Below the pieces are notes generated by a model that made no database searches, was not told where the DNA came from, and worked only from the letters and a program-made list of their open reading frames with translations. Shown here in pieces: positions 11,093 through 23,278 of a DNA stretch of 64,000 bases. Within the stretch, counting starts at the first letter, position 1. The number at the start of each line of letters is the position of its first letter. The stretch comes from Sipunculus nudus. Its lineage: Eukaryota; Annelida; Sipuncula; Golfingiida; Sipunculidae. The DNA is taken from NCBI GenBank assembly GCA_026874595.1, contig CM049320.1, positions 45,830,714 to 45,894,713 of the forward strand. Reading direction: 5' to 3'. Position numbers and translations under genes: made by a program.

Positions 11093-11625
11093 TTCGAATT
11101 TTTATGATTTTTTTCTCTTTTCTCAGACCTGCAATGAAACTGTCATATGTTAACAGGGCACAAATCGTTTCCACTGGACCTGGAATCATCAAACTTAATA
11201 TCCAGGGAGGTCCATGAAAAATCTCCTTGAAAACCTGAAATTAGGTCTCTGTTACCCATATTCTCTGAGCTATAGGGCTCGTAAATACCCCCAAGAATAA
11301 TTAAAAATTTGATACAAACAAAAGCTCCAGTATCTAAATAATTAATGCCTTGATAGCCATGATTCTTGGGATATATTGATAATGGAGTGTTTCATCAGTT
11401 CCTGCAGACTGGTGGCACTACCTGTATTTGTTTCAAATTTTTACGTATTTTTCTTTCTATTTATGAGACCTTCAAATGAAGATGTCATCTGTCCAAAAGC
11501 CCACTGAAACCCATTTCTTAGAACTCTTCACAAAATTCATGATTTGTTTGCACTCTGGCAGTCATTTTGCTCATTGTTAAACATTCCTTGAATTCAGCTG
11601 AGCGTCATGGCCCATGGGCCACTAG
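11093..11625 (+). mobile_element. Family B 3' fragment
   Basis: B-type interior (gttaacagggcacaaatcg, ctgaaattaggtctctgttaccc, ctggtggcactacctgtat) ending at tcagctgagcgtcatg, the palindrome GGCCCATGGGCC and CTAG at 11622-11625. The 5' end is missing. It directly follows a C 3' end at 11092. Confidence 0.6.
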
Positions 11626-11860
11626 TGTAGCATGAAGACACCAAATGATGGTGGCAAGCAATATAATTTGTAAATTCTGTTAAGCCAAATAACGCCTCTT
11701 TCTTTAATTTTTGAAGCGCTTTTTAAGTGTGTCCCCACTGTTACCAAAACAGAGCTTATGAGATAATCTTTAAAGTTAAAAATAGTATTTACTCCTCCAC
11801 AACAATATATTCAGAAATATTCCCGGCAGTAAATGTCACATATCAGTATACAAAAGGTGG
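11626..11860. other. Short sequence unique within the window
   Basis: This stretch matches none of the four repeat families elsewhere in the window, and I see no open frame or RNA gene in it. It may be original intronic or intergenic DNA upstream of PPP1R7. Confidence 0.4.
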
Positions 11861-11879
11861 GAAACGCTTCAATACACTG

Positions 11880-13159
11880 TGTTGTTTTTTAAAAGCTTTT
11901 TAAAGAATTAGATTTATGGTTGAAAGTATTCATCATATCAGGCAATGCTACAGTCATGGATATTCAGACCTCTGTGGCTATATAAAGGAGGCTGTACATG
12001 GATTATAAATAATTGGTATCCATACTCAACTTAATTCTAGAATTTGCAATCAGTGAGATTTATCTGTATTATAATTTTGCATTCAGTATGCATCTGTAAT
12101 AATTTTTCATATATTCCTGATTTCTTTTTTTTTTAAGTCAGGGGGAAAGCATTTTGTTTTTGAAAAATTTATTTCAAAGTTATTTCAAGTAGGGACCACT
12201 TTTGTGTAAAGATGGCAGCACTTGGTTTACCATGGGCAGACTGCTTAGATTTGCCAGTGCCTGGATGTTTGCCATTAGCCAAGCTGATGTCAGCTGTATA
12301 AATAGCCATGCCACTAGACATTTAGATTTCAGGTCGGATAGCTTGGCAGACTGCCAACTATTTCAGATTTGGCAAAAGGCCAAAGGTCAGCCAGGATCTA
12401 TTTATAGCTTTGGCAGACTGCCAACTGTGTTAGATTATGCAACAGGTCAAAAGTTCACTCAGTGCAGCCAGGTACAGGTCAAAGTTCACTTAGTCTAGCC
12501 AGGTGCAGGTCAAGAGTTCACTCAGTGCAATAGCTTGAGCTATTTGTCACAGTTCACTTGGGACAACTGCCTTTCTCACCTAAGCCTGGTCAGCTAGTGC
12601 ATCAAACTCAAGGGAAGTTTGATGTATTGGCCTGATATGTTGACCTGTCTATGAGTCTTTGATGGCTTTCTCATTCACAAAGGAGGTGTTACCACCTACA
12701 ATGACTTTTGCACAGTGTATACTCCTGCTTATTTCTACCGAGGAATTTGATACATCAGCCTGAAATTGGGCATATTTATACATATTGGATAGCTTTATTG
12801 TGTACAAGACTGGTGTTTCCACCTACAAAAAATTTTGCACAGTGTATGTCCCTGCTTATTTTGCTGGCGGGGTTTCACATATCAGTCTGAAATTGGGCAT
12901 ATGTATATATATATATATATATATATCTTAGTTGTATAAAAGACCAGTGGTGCCAGCCACAATCATTTTTGTGTTGTGTGCACCCATGCCAGAATTTCAG
13001 CAGCGACGTTTGTGTAATTGTTTCTTGTTCAAAATGTTTAGTACTTGCATTGTTCATATACATATAACACACGTACTTGAAAAGTAATGATCCAGCATTG
13101 AAGCATTATACCTGGTGTATATCCCATTGCACAGGTTCGCATTAGGCCTGTAGGCCTTG
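11880..13159 (+). mobile_element. Family C copy, 5' truncated
   Basis: Collinear with the 3' half of other C copies from the ttttaaaagctttttaaag segment through the minisatellite to the terminal GCACAGGTTCGCATTA, hairpin GGCCTGTAGGCC and TTG at 13159. It contains two perfect TTGGC-N5-GCCAA palindromes (12343-12357 and 12410-12424) and a (TA)n run near 12903-12925. Confidence 0.65.
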
Positions 13160-14187
13160 TTATATTCAGACCACGAGCCTTGATTATGTTAGTGCAGGAT
13201 GAAAATCTGACAGTTTCAGCAGTCTTAACCATCATGTCACCCCCCCCCCCCCCCCGGAACGTTACTGTGTGACAGTGGCTAATAGTGGATAGTATTCAGG
13301 CTATTTCGCTTCAATAAATGTATATATAAACCTCCATTCAGTGTTCATATAATGGTCTTTGACAATTGCATGTACATGCAGAGAAGCATTTTGACACATA
13401 CAAGAAGGGTTTTGCATAACCACAATACAAAAGGAATGATTTGTTCAGGGAAACTTTCCTTTCCTGATAAATGCCTGCTTGTCCATGTGCAAAAGTTGTT
13501 TGTGACATATAGTTATTTTGTCCTGATCTCGAGCGTTAAATATATTAAAAATGACGTAATCTGGCAACATATTAACCTCGGTAGTTAATACTTTTTATTC
13601 TCGTCTCCATTAAAGCAGCTATGTCCTGATTTATTTTGCTACATGCAGCTGATTATCGCTACCCTCAGGCCACAGACAGAGTCTGAGTGCGGCCTTTCAG
13701 GGTGGTTTTGAGTATTTGGACCTTAGTGGGTGCTCCTTTGAGAGACCTTGCAAACTCAGGCTTTGGCTATAAATAGACATGTGGCGATAAATACAGGATT
13801 TACAGTAATGTTTGTACTAGGTTCAGAATGTTTAGTACTTGCATTGTACACGTCCATGTCACACATGTACTTGAAAAGTAATCAAGTACTTTTCAAATAA
13901 TGGTCAAGTACGTGATCATTGAAGCACTATATCTGATGCAATCCCATTGCACAAGTTCGCATTAGGCCTGTAGGCATTAGGCCTGTAGGCCTTTTTCACA
14001 GGATTGGGTGCCCTGTTCTGTGTATAGAGACAAAAACTGTTACATGTGTAATTAATATAGGTACACAAGCAACACCACATCGTATGGAACTAAGAGTAAG
14101 GAAGCTATGCAGGCAGGACAGACTTATTAACAATATTGCTCAATTAAGCCGCCCGGCAACCCATGAGTCCCATTTGTTATTTTGCAG
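13160..14187. other. Probable PPP1R7 intron, mostly unique, with a C 3' remnant
   Basis: It holds a C17-type homopolymer near 13238-13255 and a C 3' terminal remnant at 13806-13992 whose terminal hairpin is duplicated. Just before the exon there is a pyrimidine-rich acceptor ending tttgcag. No other exon is recognisable. An open frame at 13352-13588 has no recognisable homology and I do not call it a gene. Confidence 0.5.
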
Positions 14188-14274
14188 TTAAAGCTGACAA
14201 CTCTGGATCTGGCTGGTAACAGGATTGAGAGGATAGAAAACATTAGCCATCTGACAGAACTTGAGGAATTCTGG
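14188..14274 (+). CDS. PPP1R7: PPP1R7 (SDS22) penultimate coding exon
   Basis: This 87-bp, phase-0 exon encodes 29 residues (LTTLDLAGNRIERIENISHL in its middle), one leucine-rich repeat and the start of the next. It follows an acceptor (tttgcag) and ends at a consensus donor (gtaagt at 14275). The residues match the last SDS22-type repeats of protein phosphatase 1 regulatory subunit 7, whose vertebrate counterpart reads NRIKKIENISHLTELQEFW here. SDS22 binds the PP1 catalytic subunit through the concave face of its repeats and controls PP1 maturation and mitotic activity. Upstream exons should encode about 230-270 residues, and I cannot find them in the window. Confidence rests on the in-phase continuation into the exon at 21661. 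Confidence 0.93.
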
Positions 14275-14500
14275 GTAAGTATATACTCATATATATCACA
14301 GAAATAAGCTGTCTAAAATTTGTTTGATGGATCCAGTTGTGTGATTTTTTTGTGGAAGGAAGCTAAACTTGGCCAAGTAAGTATACTAATAGTAGAATCT
14401 CAGAAATGGCAGGAGTTTGCATCACCAAATTTTATGGAAATGTTGGTCATGTGACACAGATTTGAAATTGAGGTCTTGGTTGACCTCTATAAACCTTTTT

Positions 14501-17500
14501 AGTGAACCAGTGAGCTTCTGTGATGGTCCTGCGTCATGCAGCATCTGTACATTAACCCATACTATCTCTAAAATGGCAGGAGATAGCATCACCAAACTTT
14601 ATGCAAAAATCAGTTATCTAAAAAAATTATCAGATTTTTTTTTATTTTTTGGCTATCTGCATTTACTTAGATTTTAATAGGAAAAAGCTTAAAAACCTTT
14701 AAAAATTGAAACCAGCCAAATTGTTCAATATTTCACAGAAATAATTCCAGAAACAATCTCTCTCAAGTTTGTTTGAATTGTTCCAGTTCCATTTTGGCCA
14801 AGTTTCAGGAAGTTGAATTTAGTCATCTGTCCAAAAAAGCATACTAAAATTTCAATCTCAGAAACAGCTGGAGCTATCATCACCAAATTTTCTGCCAGTG
14901 TTGGTCACATGAGCCATATATGAAATTCAGGTATTGGTGGTCACCAGCATTGACCTTTTTTAGCTCAGCTGGCTATAAGTCATCTGAGCTATAGTCGTGG
15001 TCCATTGTCCGTCGTCCGTCCGTCCGTCTGTCTGTCTGTCCGTCTGTCTGTCCGTCTGGATGTCCATCAATAAGACTGGCACGTTTCGACACCGTTGGAC
15101 CTACGAATCTGACATTCGGCATACAGTTAGATGTCCCCAAAATCTTCTACCATGCCGAAAATTGGGTCAATAGGACTTCGTTCCTTCGAGATATTAAGGA
15201 AAAACCTCAATTTTTTATTAGAAATCTATTTTCCCACTTCAGGACTGCCTAATATCAAAACCACTCATTTGGTTTTCTTCATATTTACCATAAATATTCC
15301 TCTGTCTAGTTCCTATGTACATGCCAGATATTAAGTCAGTATTATATAATTTAAAAAAGTTATGGGTCCAAACATAATGGACTTTGTAAAAAAATCAGGA
15401 AGATATTTGGTCACTTAAGACCAAAAGTGTTAAAGGTAGGGACTTTTTTCCAGTAATACAACTTTAATTAATCAAAATTTAAATGTATACCAAAAATTAG
15501 AAAATCTGTTCAATTTTTTTTAAATATTGGCTAAAATATAAAATTGGTACCTTAAATTTTGCCCAACTGGCAACGGCACATTTTTTTCCTGTTAGTATTG
15601 TGGATTTAATTTTCACAGCATGTATACATAAGGGTTTAATCTGTTAAAATCTGAAAGCTGCAAAATTAGGCTAGTTATTGAATTTTTTGGAGGCTCTTGT
15701 TGTATTCCCTTACATTGTCAAGCAGTCCACTTTGATGACTGTAGGTCATTCAGTGCACATCTCTATGCTCCCCAGGCTGTTGGCATAATTTTAGATGTCC
15801 CCAAAATCTCCTACCAAACCGAAAATTGGGTCATTAGGACTTTTTTCCTTCGAGATATTAAGGAAAAAAACTCTGTTTTCCATAAAAAAAGCCATTGTTA
15901 CACTTCGAGGCTGCCTAATATAAGCCACTGATCTGTTTTTGATCGTATTTAGTATTCACATTCTTTCATACATTTTCTATGAACATACCAAAAATTAGGT
16001 CAGTATTGGGTATTATTTTGAAGTTATGGGCCAAAACATAATGCAGATTTTTAAAAAATCAGTAAATATATTTACTCACCTAACATGAGATTTGCTGAAC
16101 CTAGAGACTTTATTTTTTCAGGAATATAACTTTATTTAATCAAGATTCAATTGTTTACCCAAAATTAGATCTGAATTTTGCAAATTTTTCAAGTTATTAG
16201 CATAAATAAAAAATCAATACCTTAAATTTTGTCCAACTTTGGCACTGTTGATTTAATTTTCACAGCATATATACATAAGGATTTAATCTTTTAAAATCTG
16301 AAATTTCAAAGAAATTGATTGGAAAGAATAGCTTTTATTCATGTTTTCATACACCATGTCAAGTGTTGTTTACATCTAGCCCACCTAGTAGTACAGCCTT
16401 CACTTGCATTATGTAACCCACCCCAGGCAGCTTGCTTTGGGCCAGCTTGGCCACTACCAGCAGGCTTCCCCTCTGCCCTGCACCCCCCCCCCCCTGATGG
16501 TGCATAAACTAGATGAATATTCTTATTATTTTCTGTATTTGATTCATTCTTATTCTAGGCTATGCTACATTTTAGATTTTGTATTGTACCACCAGGGATA
16601 CAATGATTAAAGTGTACATTTAATTGTGTCCACAAAGTGGTGTATTGCTATGAAAGTGTGGATGTTCATGAGATAATAATTCCTTACTTCAGAAGAGTAA
16701 AAACTTCACCAGGTGTGAAATTGACTATTAATTCCAGTAATAAGTTAAAACTGGGATAGTAATTAGCACAATGATATTGTTTGTCCCTCATTCAACCAAC
16801 AGTGTGTATACTTTATTTGAAAAGATGTTTTATTTGATCAAATTTACTTTATCTTTTATTTTATTTTGGTGAATAAAATTAAGCATGTACTGAAAACTCC
16901 AATGTGCAAAACTTTTTAATAGTGATTCAAGGAATATTCTTGTAGATGCCATGTTGTGGCATTATTTTCTTTTAAATTCAGTTTAAACATTTATGATTTT
17001 AAAAATAATAAAATATATGTGTTTGCATAATATGACCCAATATGAGATACACTCTGGATATATGATGATTGCAACTTTTGCAACAATTCTAATATTTTAA
17101 CTTATAGTTTCAGTTTTTTTACTCTGTATATATAATGATTGCAACTTTTGCAACAATTCTAATATTTTAACATATATTTTCAGGTTTTTTAATAAAAATT
17201 TATAAAACCTGTAAATTCAGATAAAAACTTCTTAATGGAAAAAGTGGATATGCTTAAAAAAATAGGATTATATATAAACTTAAATGCATTATTCCCTTGA
17301 AAGTGAAATAAAGGTATTAGTCCATTCTGTCCACTTGCCTGTCCATCTGTAAATTTCATATGCATCACAGTATCTCAAAACTTTTACTGTTTTTTTTCTT
17401 TTTGCAATCATATATTTAGAACTATACTATAACGGAGTAGGAGGGCCCCTTTCCTCTTAGCTTTTCATATTCTAATATAAATGAAAAACATTACAATAGA

Positions 17501-20076
17501 ATATTTCTACATCCACCTTCGTGCTGCCCTCACTTTTCCCTTCTCCGAACCCCATCCCAAAGTCAGCCTCAGTAAGCAAGAACAAGATGAATCAGATATA
17601 TTCATACTTTAATATTTTGTATAACTATTCGTCCATAGGTACCTATGTACATGCCAGAAATCATGTCAATATTGTGTAATATGTAGACATAGTGGGCATC
17701 ACAATAATGTACCTTGTCAAGACTAAAGAGATATTGTGTCATACAGTCACAAATTCATAAATCACTTCATCAGCATAGTTAATCATAACATCATATCTGT
17801 CAAATTGAAAGCTTGCAGAATACCATACACTTTAGATCCTTCAACAAATAGCCTTATCATCATTCTACTACTGCTTATTACTGCTGTCATTGCATTCATA
17901 TTTGCTCAAATATATCACAATTTTCAACCCCTCCTAAATAAATAAAAAATAAACCACTATATTCGACACTATTAATCCATCAATCAGGTAATTTCATTTA
18001 TCATTTACTCACATATTACATTACATTCCTTTATAATAGCCCAACATGTCCATGATATTCATAAGCTTTATTGACTCGATATAGTATCACAGTGGAGAAA
18101 CATTTATAGTCCAATCTCGATCAGCTGAGCGCCGTGACCCATGGGTCCCTTGTTTGTATGGGGGTCATTGGTCATCTGTACATTAACCCATAATTTCTCA
18201 GAATAGCAGGAACTACCATCCCCAGATTTTATGCAATAATCTGTCATATATCAAATGTTGTGGGATTTAGCTTATTTATGAAAAAACTGCATCTTTTATT
18301 ATTCTAGATATTCTGATAAAAAAATTTATGAATATGTCAGCTTGAAAAATGCATTTTAGCCAAAGTCTTTCAGTATGTGTAAACAGATTTGCCAACAGGC
18401 TAAGATTGTGTCTGTATATTTAAATAGGTTAAGAAACTGCCAACTGTTTCAGGATTGGCAATAGATCAAGAGTTCATTCAGTGCAGCCAGATATAGGTCA
18501 AGAGTTCAGTCAGTGCAGCCAAGCACAAGGCATGTGATCCCCTCATGGGTGACATGTGAACACTTCATGGGTACCATGTGATCACCTCATGGGTGTCATG
18601 CCTCTCAGGGCTGCATGTGGAGCCAATCTATTTATAGCTTTGGCATACTGCCAACTGTATCAGATTAGACAACAGGTCAAGAGTTCACTCAGTGCAGCCA
18701 GGTACAGGTCAAAAGTTCAACCAGTCTAGCCAGGTGCAGGTCATGAGTTCATTACACCATGCCACTAAACATTTAGATTTCAGGTAATCTTTGGTTAATA
18801 CTGACAAGAATGCTTTTTAAAAGCTTTTAAAAAATTATATTTATGATTTAAGTTATTAATCATACCAGGCAATGTTACAATCATGGATATTTAGCTGTAC
18901 GTGGATTATAAATTATTGGTATTCCTACTCAACTTAATTCAAGAATTTGCCATCAATGAGATATATCTTTATTTTAATTTTGCATTCAGTATGCATCCAT
19001 AATAATTTTTACATATATTCCTGATTTCTTTTTTTTATGAAAAGTCAGCTGAAAAGCATTTTGTATTGGGAAAATAAAATTCAAAGTTATTTCAAGTAGG
19101 GAGCACTTCTGTGTACAGATGGCAGCACTTGGTTTACCATTGGCAGATTGCCAGTGCCTTGATGTTGGCGATAAGCCAAGATGATGTCAGCTCTATAAAT
19201 AGTTTTGGCACAGTGCAAGGATTGGAAGAAGTGGTTGCAGCCAGGTATGGGTCAAGAGTTCACTCAGTGCAGTAGCTGCATTCTATTCATAGCTTTGGCA
19301 GACTGCTCACTGCATCATATTTGGCACCAAAGTTCAGCCTGAATCTATTTATAGCTTTGGCAGACTGCAAACTGTGTCAGATTATGCAACAGGTCAAGAG
19401 TTCACTCAGTGCAGTAGCTTGAGGCAGCAAATTGTCACAGTTCACTCAGGGCAACTGCTTTCTCACCTTAGCCTTGCCAGCCCAGTGCATCAAACTCAAG
19501 GGAAGTTTGATGTATTGGCCTGATATTTTGATCTGTCTTTACGTCTTTGTTGGTTTTCTCATTTACAAGACAGGTGGTGCCACCAACAATGACTTTTGCA
19601 CAGTGTATGTGCCTGCTTATTTCTACATAGGAAATTGATATATCAGCCTAAAATTGGGCATATTTATACATATCGAATAGCTTTGTCGTATACAAGACTA
19701 GTGGTGCCACATACAATAATTTTTCGACAGTGTGTGTCCCTGCTTGTCTCTCAGGAGGGGTTTGATATATCAGTCTGAAATTGGGCATATGTATATATCT
19801 CTGATAGCTTCGTTGTATACAAGACTGGTTGTGCCAGCTACAATCAGTTTTGTGTTATGTGCACCGTTGCCAGGATTTCAACAGTGATGTTTGTGTAATT
19901 GTTTCTTATTCAAAATGTTTAGTACTTGCATTGTTCATATACAAGAGAAGTAATGGTCCAGAATAATGTTTAGTACTTGCATTGTTCATATACAAGAGAA
20001 GTAATGGTCCAGCATTGAAGCATTTTACCTGGTGTATTTCCCAATGCACAGGTACACATTAGGCCTGTCGGCCTTG
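14501..20076 (+). mobile_element. Family C element (copy C2) in the PPP1R7 intron, split by a B element
   Basis: The 5' end is AGTGAACCAGTGAGCTT after aaaccttttt. The 3' end is GCACAGGTACACATTA, hairpin GGCCTGTCGGCC and TTG at 20076. Removing the nested B (14962-18152) leaves about 2.39 kb, close to C1 and C4. It includes the minisatellite at 18470-18750. Together C2 and B make up about three quarters of the intron. Confidence 0.7.
14962..18152 (+). mobile_element. Family B element, long version (about 3.2 kb), nested in C2
   Basis: The 5' foldback is AGCTCAGCTGGCTATAAGTC, then ATCTGAGCTATAG, followed by a (CCGT/CTGT)n stretch at 15006-15060. The 3' end is tcagctgagcgccgt, palindrome GACCCATGGGTC and CTTG at 18149-18152. 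The flanks gacctttttt and tttgtatgggg rejoin as in intact C near 30006. The interior includes a block (16508-17500) that is nearly repeated at 26916-27860, and a poly-C run near 16480. No transposase frame is visible. Confidence 0.7.
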
Positions 20077-20459
20077 TTTTAAATATAAATACTGAGGTTT
20101 AGTTAGGAAAGTGCCAATTTCAAGCTTTTTGGACACTTTTTAAGAAGGGGAATGTTTTGAAATATCTACTCTATAAATTGCTTTAACAGAAAATTGCATC
20201 AAACCTAATAATGATGGGATCAAGCAAACCTTTGTTCAGGATTGGCCCCAGGACTACCAGTCATGATTGGATTCAGTCTTCATATGTGTGTGACCCATTA
20301 CTTACGAAAGAACCTTGACTTTGGTGTAAGAAGGTCAAAGATCAAGATCACATCTAGAGTTTATCTCAGTTTGGATTTCAGGTGATAAAATTCATGTTGA
20401 TAGTGTTAGGGCAGTATGTCATTCCATTCAGCTGAGTGTCATGACCCATGGGTCACCTG
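20077..20459 (+). mobile_element. Family B 3' fragment in the PPP1R7 intron
   Basis: Diverged sequence ending in the B terminus: ttcagctgagtgtcatg, palindrome GACCCATGGGTC variant and CCTG at 20456-20459, followed by ttttt and the next B element. The 5' end is missing. Confidence 0.5.
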
Positions 20460-20464
20460 TTTTT

Positions 20465-21560
20465 AGCTCAACTGACTGTAAGTCATCTGAGCTGTAGGAT
20501 TTGTCAGATATATATTCTGTGACCTATTGGAAAAAAAATATGAGCACCCTGATTGTCAGATGTGCACAAATGTTATATGATAGGCCTAGAATCTTCAAAC
20601 ACAACACTCATTAATGTCCTGAGCAAATCTCCTTAAAACCTGAAATTAGGTCATAGTGACATATATTCTGTGACCTACAGGTTGAAAACATGATTTTGAG
20701 CACCCTGACAGTCAGACAGGGCACAAATTGTATCCATTAGGCCTAGAATATTCTAATGTAATATTCTGTGAGGTCCAGGGAAAATTGCCTTTGCAACATG
20801 AAATTATGTCACCGTGACCTATATTCTGTGACATATATAGAAAAGGATGTTATATGAGCACCCTTAATGTCAGATGGGCAGAAATCATTTCTGTTAGGCC
20901 TAGATCTTCTAATGAAACTTCCCGGGATGTTCTGGGCAAATCTCCTTGGAATCCTGAAATCAGGTCATGGTGACCTATATTCTACAAGCTACTATCAAAC
21001 AACATTATTCTGGGCACCCAGACAGCAACACAGGGCACAAAACTTAACTGTTGGACCTAGAGCCTTCTATTATAAAATCTAGGAGGTTTCTTGGCAACTT
21101 AGTCTCCTTTAAATATTGGAATTAGGTCACTGTGACATATATTCTTTGGGCTATAGGAAAAAACATGTTTTTAGTACTGTGAAAGTAAGATGGGCACAAA
21201 TGGTAGCAGTTGGACCTAAAAACTTCTAATTTTATTAAGATCCAGGGAAGGCCCTGTAAATCTTCTTAGAAACCCTAAATAAGGTCACTGTGACCTAAAT
21301 CCTGTGAGAATTTAGCACCAGATGAGTTTAAATGGACACATTTTGGTGAAATCTTCTTGGAAACCCTAAATAAGGTCGCTGTATCCTACTTTCTAAGGCC
21401 TTTGGACAAAACACCTGATTTTGAGCACTCTGGAAGTAATTCTATCCATTTTTCAAGGTTCCTTAACAAATTATTTTCACCAAATCATAACATTGATAAT
21501 TAATACATGCATCACCTGCACATCAGCTTCAGCTGAGAGTCATGGCCCGTGGCCCATTTG
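20465..21560 (+). mobile_element. Family B element in the PPP1R7 intron
   Basis: It starts AGCTCAACTGACTGTAAGTC, then ATCTGAGCT, and ends ttcagctgagagtcatg, hairpin ggcccgtggccc and TTTG at 21560, just before TTC. The interior has several units containing gaaattaggtcactgtgacc and tgggcacaaat. It ends 100 bp upstream of the last PPP1R7 exon. Confidence 0.6.
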
Positions 21561-21660
21561 TTCACCAGACTTTTCCGTGTTGAAGGCTGACACTAAGATA
21601 TGCTGAAACTAAATCAAAATTATACATCAATGAGCTTGAATTCCTTGTTTTTTATTCCAG

Positions 21661-21858
21661 TTTAATGACAACCAACTTGCTACATGGGAAGATCTAGATA
21701 AGCTGACTCCATTGAAAAAGCTACAGACCATTTACTTGGAGCGAAACCCAATCTGGAGGGATGCTAAAGAGCTGCACCGTATTGATCCCAATTACAGGAG
21801 GAAAGTTAAACTGGCTTTACCCTGGATAAAACAAATTGATGCCACCTACTGCAGATAG
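21661..21858 (+). CDS. PPP1R7: PPP1R7 (SDS22) last coding exon with stop codon
   Basis: It follows a strong pyrimidine tract and acceptor (ttgttttttattccag). It opens in phase with the previous exon and reads 65 codons to TAG at 21856. The end of the last repeat (FNDNQLATWEDLDKL) leads into the LRR cap, with TIYLERNP, YRRKVKLALPWIKQIDATY and a short tail. These blocks match the C-terminus of PPP1R7, where vertebrates have VYLERNP and YRRKVMLALPSVRQIDATF. Between NP and DP-NYRRK this protein has 11 residues where I recall 3 in vertebrates, so there is a roughly 8-residue insertion. It also ends one residue earlier. The function is that of the whole protein: PP1 catalytic-subunit binding. Confidence 0.95.
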   Translation, partial: FNDNQLATWEDLDKLTPLKKLQTIYLERNPIWRDAKELHRIDPNYRRKVKLALPWIKQIDATYCR

Positions 21859-22225
21859 ACAACAACACAACAAATTGAACTGGATGACTGTTGGTTCTCA
21901 TTTCTTAAGAATAGAGCCTGAACACTTATTACTTAATTCAATGATTTTATTTTTCAGTGAAATGGATCATATGTTATGGGATTAACACATCAAACTGCAT
22001 GGAGTTGTCTGCAATAATTAAAGCCAGGTGTCTGGAGTTGAGCCTTTTATGTCCACCTGATATTTCCTTACAAATTCTTACCTGAATTTCTTGCAGATCC
22101 ATTTAGTTTTGGGAGAAAAAAAAAAGGCATAAAATGCAAAAAAGCATAATGTAAATTTATGATTTTTGGGGAAAGTGGTTACATATGTGACCCTTTCATT
22201 CAATAAATACTGTGGAAAAAGGTTT
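21859..22225 (+). other. PPP1R7: PPP1R7 3' UTR
   Basis: AT-rich sequence without repeat-family matches follows the stop codon. It ends near a canonical poly(A) signal. The exact cleavage site cannot be fixed from sequence alone. Confidence 0.6.
22202..22207 (+). terminator. Poly(A) signal AATAAA of PPP1R7
   Basis: AATAAA lies 344 bp after the stop, followed within 25 bases by GT- and T-rich sequence (tgtggaaaaaggtttcc, cttttttt). It is the only canonical signal in the presumed UTR. Confidence 0.6.
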
Positions 22226-23278
22226 CCAAACTATACTTTTTTTCAAAGTTTGTCCATTTTTGCCGTTAATTTGGATAATGCAGTATATTAAAATGTTTGT
22301 AACCTTCCTGGTTTTGCTGACAACCAGCAAGGGCCCTGCGCCTAGTTATAATGAGCTTCATTTAGGACAATTAAGCATGAGAGCAGGAGGCATTGTGTAA
22401 TCAGTTAGGATTTTATCAAGGGCCCTGTGTATTTGGCATTAGTTTTTAGCTCAGCTGACTATAAGTCATCTGAGCTATAGTCGTGGTCCTTAGTCCTTTG
22501 TCCGTCCAGCCGTTAGGCCCTCCGTCCAGTAACAGGGCACGTTTTGAAACTGTTAAACATACAAATCCAAAATTTTGCATACTGTTAGATGCAATTTTTA
22601 AAACAATTGGAAATATATTTACGCACCTAACATGAGAATTGCTGAAGCTGGAGACTTTTTTTCAGGAATATAACTTTATTTAATAAAGATAAAATTGTTT
22701 CTCCAAAATTATATCTGAATTTTGCAAATTTTTCAAGTTATTAGCATAAATAAAAAACAGACCTTAAATTTTGTCAAACTTTGGCAATGGCAAGTTTTTT
22801 CCCTGTAAGCACTGTTGATTTAATTTTCACAGCATATATACATGAGGATTCAATCTGTTAAAATCTGATATTTCAAAGGAATTGATTGAAAAATGTAGCT
22901 TTTATTTACATACACCATGTCAAGTGTTGTTTACATCTAGTCCATCTAGTAGTACAGCCTTCACTTGTGTTATGTAACCTTCCCCAGGCAGCTTGCCTTG
23001 GCTCAGCTTGGCCACTACTAGCAGGCTTCCCCTTTGCCCTGCACTCCCTGCTCACATCCCCCAGATGGTGCATTAAGGTCTAATCATCATCAAACAACCT
23101 TGGTTTAATTTAGCTTTAGAATTCATATTAATAATAATTTTAGACACAGTGATGTATATATATTTAGAATCCTCAGAATATTCTCTATCAGATGAGATAT
23201 ATTTAAAAAGTGTAACAGTGTCCACTTTGAAAATTTAAAACCTGAAATGATTTAAAATTATTTTTTTTAGCTCAGCTG

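Noticed and set aside
12903-12925. (TA)n run as a regulatory signal
   Set aside because: It lies at a variable tatatat position of family C and is best explained as a microsatellite expansion.
13238-13255. Long homopolymer C/G runs (also near 16480, 23818, 26563, 28719, 36730, 58347, 63608)
   Set aside because: Simple homopolymers typical of such genomes and prone to sequencing error. I attach no function, but frames crossing them may be shifted artificially.
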